Source: a bacterium (GTDB lineage: Bacteria; UBP13; UBA5359). Taken from it: a DNA stretch of 19,903 bases. The stretch lies in NCBI GenBank assembly GCA_028685295.1, contig JAQUEL010000033.1:1-19903 (forward strand). Direction: 5' to 3'. This document shows positions 14,785-19,903 of the stretch, piece after piece. Position 1 is the first letter of the stretch; every line of letters begins with the position of its first letter. The notes under the pieces are model-generated. The model worked only from the letters and a program-made list of their open reading frames with translations. It made no database searches and was not told the origin of the DNA. A program made the translations under genes and the position numbers.

Positions 14785-14824
14785 CGCCGAAGCTCACAGA
14801 GCGCAAGCGGATGCCTCAGTGCCT
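14785..14824 (+). repeat. Dispersed 40-nt repeat, copy B (intergenic)
   Basis: This matches copy A at 35 of 40 positions without gaps. It lies in the 265-bp gap between the Ig-like protein gene and the hybrid kinase gene. Weaker similarity may extend a few bases to each side (TGCCT before it, AGCTC-rich sequence after it). On the minus strand both copies read as a similar short peptide ending Ser-Phe-Gly-Glu/Ala. The rest of the gap shows no gene I can support and no clear promoter or terminator. Confidence 0.75.
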
Positions 14825-14965
14825 AAAACTGTAAGCTCGCTCAAAGACCGCATAGCCGGTGCCCAATAAAAATAATCCCATCCCAATCGCTTTTTCTTTC
14901 AGGCAGGTAATAAGTACTTCTTTGGCGAAGTAATCAACTATTATACAGATGGAACCTTTCTTGTC

Positions 14966-14970
14966 GGAGG
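14966..14970 (+). promoter_or_regulatory. Ribosome binding site deciding the hybrid kinase start
   Basis: GGAGG lies 5 nt before ATG 14976. The in-frame ATG at 14949 lacks a comparable site. Confidence 0.7.
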
Positions 14971-14975
14971 TATTT

Positions 14976-17447
14976 ATGGAAAGCAAAACATTTGGACAAC
15001 TTATACATGAAATCTCCGAATTGCGTCGTTTGTTAGCCGGTTGTGAGGCTGGGGAGGGCATGCAAAACAAAACGCCGATGGAAACGCAGGAATACGGTAA
15101 TCATTATCTGGAATTGTTGAAATGTATGGAGGAAGCTCTTGCCGGAGAGCATATACTCTTTTCCAATTTAATGGATCGTATTCCGGATCGAATATATTTC
15201 AAGGATATTAACAGCCGCTTTATCAAGATCAATAAAGCGCTGGCCGATATTCTCAACCTTAAGCATCCGGACGAGGCCATCGGTAAGAGAGATCATGATT
15301 TTTATTCTAAGGCCGAAGCAGATATGTTTTTTGCCAATGAACAGGAAATACTCCGCACCGGTTGTCCCATAATAAACAAAGAGGAAATGATAAGCTGTTC
15401 GGATGGTACCTATCGCTGGAGCACTACCACCAAAGTCCCGCTTTATGATCCCGCGGGCGAATGCTTGGGAATCATGGGCATTAGTCGTGATATTACCCAG
15501 CGTAAGAAAGCTGAAATCGCACTTCGTGAAGAGAGGGATAAGGCACAGCATTATCTGGATATTGCCGGATCTATAATAGTTGCTTTGGATATAGAAGGGC
15601 ATATTACCTTGATAAATAAAAAGGGCTGTGAGGTATTGGGCTGCAAAGAGGATGATGCCATAGGGCGCAACTGGTTCAACGATTTTTTACCTGCAGGAAG
15701 CAGAGCAGGTGTGGCAATCAAGCTTCAGCAGCTTATATCAGGAGATACGGAGAACGCCGAATTCTATGAAAATCCCATTATAGCCAGTACCGGTGAAGAG
15801 AGGATAATAGCTTGGTATAATACGATAATGCATGACGAGCGAGGCGAGATATTTGCTGTTCTCAGTTCTGGTATAGATATAACCGACAGAAAGCAGGCTG
15901 AGGAGAAGCTGGCGGCGGAGAGAGAGCGTCTGTCCGTAACATTGCGCAGCATAGGCGATGGCGTTATAACCACCGATACCGAAGGCAAAGTGGTTATGAT
16001 TAATAAAGTGGCGGAAGGCTTGACAGGATGGACTCAGGCTGAGGCCGCCGGCAGGCCGCTGATCGAGGTCTTTAACATCATCAACGAAATAACCGGAAAG
16101 ACCTGCGAAAATCCTGTGGAAAAAGTACTTAAGACAGGCAGAATAATCGGTCTTGCTAATCATACAGCACTTATATCCCGTGACGGCAAGGAGAGAACTA
16201 TAGCCGACAGTGGGTCGCCGATCAGGAATAGGAATAGTGAGATAATAGGTGTTGTTCTGGTATTCCGCGATGTTACCGAAGAGAAGAAGATGGAGAAAGA
16301 GCTGCAGCGGGCTAGAAAGCTTGAATCTGTCGGCATATTAGCTGGAGGTGTAGCTCACGATTTCAACAATATTTTAACAGCTATACTCGGCAATATTTCT
16401 TTGGCCAGGATGTCGATTAAAGCCAGCGATGACGTATACAAGATACTTCTGGAAGCCGAGAATGCTTCTCTTAGGGCTAGAGATCTTACACAACAATTGC
16501 TGACTTTTTCAAGGGGAGGGACTCCGATAAAAAATACTACTTCTATAGCCGGTCTCATACAGGATTCCGCTAATTTTGTTCTACGGGGGTCAAATGTAAA
16601 GTGTGAGTTTTCTCTCCCTGAAAATCTCTGGCCGGTAGATGTGGATGAGGGACAAATAAGTCAAGTTATTAATAATCTGGTTATCAATGCGGATCAGGCT
16701 ATGCCTCAGGGTGGCAATATAAATGTAGCGGCTCATAATATAGTCATTGGAGCTGACAGTATTTTGCCGTTGCCCGCAGGCGATTATATCGAAATCTCGG
16801 TTGAAGATCAGGGCGTAGGCATCCCTGAGGAATATCTACAGAAGGTTTTTGATCCTTACTTTACCACCAAACAGAAGGGTAGCGGGCTGGGACTGGCCAG
16901 TGCCCATTCTGTTATCAAGAATCACGACGGTTTTATAACTGTTGATTCGAAGCTGGGAGTAGGCACGGTTTTTCGTGTCTATCTGCCGGCCTCGAGTGGG
17001 GATGTCCAGATAACATCTTCCAATCAGGAATATCTCGTGTCCGGACGTGGCAAAATAATGATAATGGATGATGAATACATTGTCAGGGATGTGGCCGGCA
17101 AGATGCTTGATTGCCTGGGATATAAGAGCGGTTTTTCCAGGGATGGGAATGAAATGTTACAGCTTTATGCTGAAGCCATGAATGCCGGATGCCCTTATGA
17201 TGCTGTCATTATGGATCTGACTATACCCGGCGGTATGGGAGGTAAAGAAGCTATTAAAGAGCTGTTGAAGATTGATCCTGATGCCAAGGCCATAGTTTCA
17301 AGCGGGTATTCCAACGATATGATAATGGCTGAATTTAAGGAATATGGCTTCTCCGGTGTAATTACCAAGCCGTATAAAATAGAGGATATGAGCAAAGTTC
17401 TTCATGATATGATAACCGGCAAGGCAACAACCGGCGAAAATGCGTAA
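14976..17447 (+). CDS. Soluble hybrid sensor histidine kinase (PAS-PAS-PAS-HisKA-HATPase-REC)
   Basis: An 823-residue protein with no membrane segment, so a cytoplasmic sensor. After a short helical start come three PAS domains at about 60-180, 190-305 and 315-440, each closing with an Asp-Ile/Val-Thr-x-x-Lys-type motif. HisKA holds the phospho-acceptor His461 in Gly-Gly-Val-Ala-His-Asp-Phe-Asn-Asn. The ATPase domain (about 555-673) has an N box (Asn-Asn-Leu-Val-Ile-Asn-Ala-Asp), Asp-Gln-Gly-Val-Gly-Ile and Gly-Ser-Gly-Leu-Gly-Leu-Ala. The C-terminal receiver (about 692-808) keeps the acidic pair Asp-Asp-Glu, the acceptor Asp747 and Lys798 in Thr-Lys-Pro. All catalytic residues are present. 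No separate response regulator lies nearby, so the output partner is unknown. ATG 14976 is chosen for its ribosome site. It is set off from the exported-protein genes by 265 bp and is probably a separate unit. Confidence 0.95.
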   Translation: MESKTFGQLIHEISELRRLLAGCEAGEGMQNKTPMETQEYGNHYLELLKCMEEALAGEHILFSNLMDRIPDRIYFKDINSRFIKINKALADILNLKHPDEAIGKRDHDFYSKAEADMFFANEQEILRTGCPIINKEEMISCSDGTYRWSTTTKVPLYDPAGECLGIMGISRDITQRKKAEIALREERDKAQHYLDIAGSIIVALDIEGHITLINKKGCEVLGCKEDDAIGRNWFNDFLPAGSRAGVAIKLQQLISGDTENAEFYENPIIASTGEERIIAWYNTIMHDERGEIFAVLSSGIDITDRKQAEEKLAAERERLSVTLRSIGDGVITTDTEGKVVMINKVAEGLTGWTQAEAAGRPLIEVFNIINEITGKTCENPVEKVLKTGRIIGLANHTALISRDGKERTIADSGSPIRNRNSEIIGVVLVFRDVTEEKKMEKELQRARKLESVGILAGGVAHDFNNILTAILGNISLARMSIKASDDVYKILLEAENASLRARDLTQQLLTFSRGGTPIKNTTSIAGLIQDSANFVLRGSNVKCEFSLPENLWPVDVDEGQISQVINNLVINADQAMPQGGNINVAAHNIVIGADSILPLPAGDYIEISVEDQGVGIPEEYLQKVFDPYFTTKQKGSGLGLASAHSVIKNHDGFITVDSKLGVGTVFRVYLPASSGDVQITSSNQEYLVSGRGKIMIMDDEYIVRDVAGKMLDCLGYKSGFSRDGNEMLQLYAEAMNAGCPYDAVIMDLTIPGGMGGKEAIKELLKIDPDAKAIVSSGYSNDMIMAEFKEYGFSGVITKPYKIEDMSKVLHDMITGKATTGENA

Positions 17448-17667
17448 AGAAAGATATCTTAGAAGTATGGTTCTTTCCGGTCTTTGAGAGACACCGATTA
17501 AGCACATGGCGAAGGCAAGGTGATGGCGGTGTTTCTCCTGCTCCTCTATTCCGGCCGATGCATCCGACGAGCGTATAACCCTGCGGCGCCTATAAGGGTG
17601 CGTAACTTTTTAGCGATAATCGCGGCCTCTTTATCGATCTGACCGGTCTGCTGTTTTTTGACCGGCT
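17448..17667. other. Convergent intergenic region without a firm gene
   Basis: This 220-bp gap lies between the 3' ends of the hybrid kinase and the antiporter genes. A minus-strand frame is open for 41 codons from the antiporter stop to a TAG at 17546-17548, with a basic helical sequence, but it has no ordinary start codon and is treated as a possible frameshifted tail. A 6-bp inverted repeat (CCGGTC 17643-17648, GACCGG 17660-17665) has no following T-run. I see no convincing terminator for either gene. Confidence 0.5.
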
Positions 17668-18903
17668 TCAGCTACATCTCCGAGTTCGCGTTCCTGTATA
17701 GGCGGCTTCTTCGGCGGTGGAGGCGACTGGCAAGGGCCAGCGTTTAAAAATAATATTGATGGCAATAAAGCCGGCCATGAAGAGGCTGCTTATCATGATA
17801 AAGACGGATGGAATGCCAAAAGCTGTTCCTACAAAGCCCGAAGCCAATGGTGCGATCAGAGCGCCGAGCATACCGGCCGACTGCTGCAGACCGTAAGCCC
17901 TGCCGTGAAAATCGGCATTTACTCTGGTGCATATTATAGCTGATGCTGATGGTGTGATAGCAGCCAGACAGAGTCCGGCTGCAAAATATGCCGCGGCGAA
18001 AATCCAAAGATTATGAATAAAGTATAAGAGGAAGGCCAATACAAAAGTGCCGGCCAATCCTATGTTTACGGCGATCCTATGATCATTGCGTTCTCCGAAA
18101 GTGGTCCATAAATAAGCTGAAAACGTAAAGGCCAATCCTGGTAACGAGAATATTACGCCTGTTAGCCAGATAGGCGCAGTGCCGCTAAGCTGCTTTAAAT
18201 GCAGAGCCAGAATGGGGTTGATGGCTGCAGCAAAAGTACCGTAGAGGGCAACTGCCAGCATAACTGATCTCAGGATCGGTGAATGTAACGCCACCAGAAA
18301 ATCTTGAAGAAGGCTGGTCTGCTCTTCTGCTGTGGAAGGTTTATGTGTTTCTTGAACCAGCAGCCATACCAGTAGTGTTGCAAAGAGAACGGCTGCACCG
18401 GAAATACGCATAGAGCCGTGGTAGCCGAATATATGTGCCAGAAGACCACCGATAGCAGGTCCTATGATCATGCCTGTTGCCGATGCCGTTTGTGCGGTCG
18501 CCACTGCTCTGGGTGCAATTTTCTGTGGCGTATTGGTGGCAATTAATGCATAAGAGCCTGGTATAAAGCCTGTCAGGGCACCATTTATAAAACGCAGCAA
18601 CACCAATTGCCAGGGAGAGGTACAGAGGCTCATGGCAAAGTAGATGCAACCTAGGCAGAACCCGGCACGAATAACCATTGTCTTGCGCCCATATTTATCT
18701 CCCAGCTTGCCCCAGGCCGGTTGTGCAAACATGGCGGCCACCGGATGAGCGGCAAAGATTAGTCCGGACCAGCGCAGCAGGTTATGTTTGACTCCGATAT
18801 CCTGAAGAAAGAGTGGCAGGAAGGGCATTATCTGGCTCCAGCTCATAGATGCCAGGAACACGGTGGTCGACAAAATCAATAAGTTACGGCGATAATACGG
18901 CAT
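17668..18903 (-). CDS. MFS transporter, DHA1-type drug/proton antiporter
   Basis: A 411-residue membrane protein with about twelve hydrophobic helices. Between helices 2 and 3 is motif A, Gly-Lys-Leu-Gly-Asp-Lys-Tyr-Gly-Arg-Lys (about 65-74). In helix 5 is the antiporter motif C, Gly-x-x-x-Gly-Pro-Ala-Ile-Gly-Gly (about 144-154), which is typical of drug efflux members such as those related to MdtG. It likely expels small hydrophobic compounds using the proton gradient. ATG 18903 is chosen because GAGGTGA lies 8 nt upstream; an in-frame GTG at 18915 gives four more residues. It is convergent with the kinase gene and divergent from the small exported protein gene, so it is not part of the polysaccharide operon. 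The real substrate is unknown. Confidence 0.92.
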   Translation of the reverse strand: MPYYRRNLLILSTTVFLASMSWSQIMPFLPLFLQDIGVKHNLLRWSGLIFAAHPVAAMFAQPAWGKLGDKYGRKTMVIRAGFCLGCIYFAMSLCTSPWQLVLLRFINGALTGFIPGSYALIATNTPQKIAPRAVATAQTASATGMIIGPAIGGLLAHIFGYHGSMRISGAAVLFATLLVWLLVQETHKPSTAEEQTSLLQDFLVALHSPILRSVMLAVALYGTFAAAINPILALHLKQLSGTAPIWLTGVIFSLPGLAFTFSAYLWTTFGERNDHRIAVNIGLAGTFVLAFLLYFIHNLWIFAAAYFAAGLCLAAITPSASAIICTRVNADFHGRAYGLQQSAGMLGALIAPLASGFVGTAFGIPSVFIMISSLFMAGFIAINIIFKRWPLPVASTAEEAAYTGTRTRRCS

Positions 18904-18923
18904 AGCAAACTTCACCTCAAAGC

Positions 18924-18952
18924 ACTATCATATATTCTATCATGTATGTCAA
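18924..18952 (-). promoter_or_regulatory. Candidate sigma70 promoter of the antiporter gene, overlapping a tandem repeat
   Basis: On the minus strand TTGACA (complement of 18947-18952) is followed after 17 nt by GATAGT (complement of 18924-18929), a fair -10 match. On the plus strand CTATCAT occurs at 18925-18931 and again at 18937-18943, 12 bp apart, overlapping the -10 and spacer, and could be an operator. The predicted transcript start would fall almost on the ribosome site, which weakens the call. Confidence 0.4.
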
Positions 18953-19086
18953 TCGCTTCCGGTTTCCACTGACTTGATCGACCTAACCTGCAAACGCGTT
19001 CAAATGCTGAACAACCTTCGTATGGACGTTCATGGCCTGATTTATGTAGCCTAAAGGCGTAAATGCCAGGATAAAGGAGAGTAAAG

Positions 19087-19731
19087 ATGCGTTGTAAAGC
19101 TGCATGCATGTTATCGATATTATTTATGCTATATATAAGGACCTCAGCAGCACAAGTATCTGCGCTCGGTAATATCCCCAGGGAAAACACCGAGACTATC
19201 TTAACCGTGCCGGAAGATTGTTTTGGCAGCGAGCCGTATAAAGCGGAAAATTTCTACTTTAAAATATATGTCATGCCGGAGGTATCTTTGGGAGAGGCAG
19301 CTATTGAAGTGGTAGGAAAATCAGGTCCATTCTTCGGTATAGATTATATTTATACCTACCTTGGTATTCTGGATGGCTCTGTTGTTTTTACGCCCGCGGT
19401 GCTGACGCCTCCATCTGTTGCTGTTACCGATATTTATTTGCCTTTCAAAGCAGGAGGACGCTTCCGGATAGCTATTCCGTCTTTATCAGATTATAGTGTT
19501 CCATCTCTCGGTGGGTATGGATATGCCAGTATAACGATAATCAGTTTATCGGAAGATATGCGTATCAGGCTTGGGAGACCCACGGACTTGCAACTTCCGG
19601 CAGGGATCTATGAAAAATCATCCGAAGCAGGTAAAGAGTCGCCCCCTACCTGCCCCTGCCTGCTACTTTATCAGGCGGTTGGCCGGCATTTTCCCTTCTC
19701 ATTACGAAGATTGGGGACCCGATCTTCGTAA
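19087..19731 (+). CDS. Small exported protein of unknown function
   Basis: A 214-residue protein with a good ribosome site (AAGGAGAG, 6-nt spacing) and a signal peptide: Met-Arg-Cys-Lys, a hydrophobic core, and Thr-Ser-Ala-Ala near residue 22. Residues about 30-165 look beta-rich, with many alternating hydrophobic residues and Gly/Pro turns. The last 45 or so residues change character: basic, Cys/Pro-rich and without beta pattern. Its stop lies inside a strong inverted repeat, so the C-terminus may be a frameshifted or read-through tail. I do not recognise the family. It is divergent from the antiporter gene and followed by a tRNA gene, so it is probably monocistronic. A surface or periplasmic location is inferred from the signal peptide only. 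Confidence 0.72.
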   Translation: MRCKAACMLSILFMLYIRTSAAQVSALGNIPRENTETILTVPEDCFGSEPYKAENFYFKIYVMPEVSLGEAAIEVVGKSGPFFGIDYIYTYLGILDGSVVFTPAVLTPPSVAVTDIYLPFKAGGRFRIAIPSLSDYSVPSLGGYGYASITIISLSEDMRIRLGRPTDLQLPAGIYEKSSEAGKESPPTCPCLLLYQAVGRHFPFSLRRLGTRSS

Positions 19732-19735
19732 TGAG
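19698..19735 (+). terminator. Strong inverted repeat overlapping the stop codon, possible terminator
   Basis: CTCATTACGAAGAT (19698-19711) pairs perfectly with ATCTTCGTAATGAG (19722-19735) around a ten-base loop that itself holds GGG and CCC. A T-rich stretch begins only about 13 nt later, so it is not a textbook terminator. The stop codon of the small exported protein lies within the right arm. Confidence 0.45.
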
Positions 19736-19795
19736 ATTATAATGTATGTTTTTATTTAAGGAAAGAAAGATGCTGCAAAGGCCGGTTACAGCTGC

Positions 19796-19824
19796 TTGAC
19801 AAAAGAATACGGATTATGTAAAAT
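19796..19824 (+). promoter_or_regulatory. Sigma70-type promoter of the tRNA-Tyr gene
   Basis: A perfect -35 TTGACA (19796-19801), a 17-nt spacer and a near-consensus -10 TAAAAT (19819-19824) lie about 50 bp upstream of the tRNA gene on the same strand. This is the strongest promoter in the window. Confidence 0.85.
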
Positions 19825-19875
19825 TCCTTTGTCGTGCTGACTGGTTATTTCCGGTCTTTAATAATCTGGCGACAT

Positions 19876-19903
19876 GGAGGGGTTCCCGAGTCTGGTCAAA
19901 GGG
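19876..19903 (+). tRNA. tRNA-Tyr, 5' part (truncated by window end)
   Basis: The last 28 bases begin GGAGGGGTTCCCGAG and continue with GGTCAAAGGG. They match the acceptor stem and D-arm of bacterial tRNA-Tyr, with CCC pairing GGG in the D-stem. The anticodon lies outside the window, so identity rests on the 5' third only; tRNA-Ser or tRNA-Leu are less likely alternatives. Confidence 0.8.

Noticed and set aside
14816-15070. Minus-strand frame of 84 codons ending in a hydrophobic segment
   Set aside because: Its first half is the antisense of the hybrid kinase start and its second half runs into repeat copy B. There is no ribosome site, so a real gene cannot be supported, although a decayed remnant is possible in the intergenic part.
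15168-16163. Two long minus-strand frames (144 and 141 codons)
   Set aside because: Both are antisense to PAS domains of the hybrid kinase and show no coding features of their own.
17643-17665. Inverted repeat CCGGTC/GACCGG considered as a terminator for the antiporter gene
   Set aside because: The stem is only 6 bp with an 11-nt loop, and no T-run follows in either direction.
1-19903. CRISPR arrays, prophage, transposases, toxin-antitoxin or defence genes
   Set aside because: I looked for regular short repeats with spacers and for characteristic protein motifs and saw none; apart from short local repeats and hairpins, the repeats found are a two-copy 40-mer and a two-copy 15-mer.

Overview
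The window is bacterial DNA of moderate GC content. It is dense with genes, almost all on the plus strand, and carries bacterial Shine-Dalgarno sites, overlapping genes, a sigma70-type promoter and the first bases of a tRNA-Tyr gene at the right edge. I cannot assign a phylum. Secreted proteins with DUF11 and Ig-like domains, a soluble multi-PAS hybrid histidine kinase and a PglC/WcaJ-type sugar transferase occur in several phyla, including poorly cultured ones.

Layout. At 1-282 is the C-terminal end of a secreted-enzyme-like protein, probably a beta-sandwich domain of a glycoside hydrolase. From about 350 to 10368 lies a polysaccharide biosynthesis cluster: five GT4-type glycosyltransferases, a GT39/ArnT-like integral membrane glycosyltransferase, an O-antigen ligase/polymerase-like (Wzy/WaaL) membrane protein, a small winged-helix protein, and last a short-form polyprenyl-phosphate sugar-phosphate transferase that would start each chain. 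Four of the GT4 genes (4636-9202) overlap or abut and look translationally coupled. From 10442 to 14710 come three exported proteins: one with a DUF11 domain and an EF-hand-like loop, a large TIM-barrel glycoside-hydrolase-like enzyme with an inserted fibronectin-type segment and a C-terminal DUF11 domain, and a protein with two Ig-like domains. After a 265-bp gap with a dispersed repeat comes a soluble PAS-PAS-PAS-HisKA-HATPase-REC hybrid kinase (14976-17447). A convergent DHA1-type drug/proton antiporter lies on the minus strand (17668-18903). Then come a small exported protein of unknown function (19087-19731) and the promoter and 5' end of a tRNA-Tyr gene.

How the parts may work together (inference): the sugar transferase loads the first sugar phosphate onto undecaprenyl phosphate. 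The GT4 enzymes extend the repeat unit on the cytoplasmic face, the GT39-like enzyme decorates it on the outer face from a lipid-linked donor, and the Wzy/WaaL-like protein polymerises or transfers it. The exported DUF11, glycoside-hydrolase-like and Ig-like proteins may bind, trim or anchor the product. No flippase (Wzx), Wzc-type co-polymerase or Wza-type exporter is seen here.

Points most worth a second look: a 40-nt imperfect repeat (35/40 identical), one copy of which lies inside the N-terminal codons of the glycoside-hydrolase-like gene next to a perfect 12-bp hairpin; the interruption of that enzyme's barrel by another domain, with a 15-nt direct repeat at the insert; a probable AUA start, or lost ATG, in the Ig-like protein gene; and two GT4 enzymes with a changed EX7E motif. 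I found no CRISPR array, phage, transposase or defence system.
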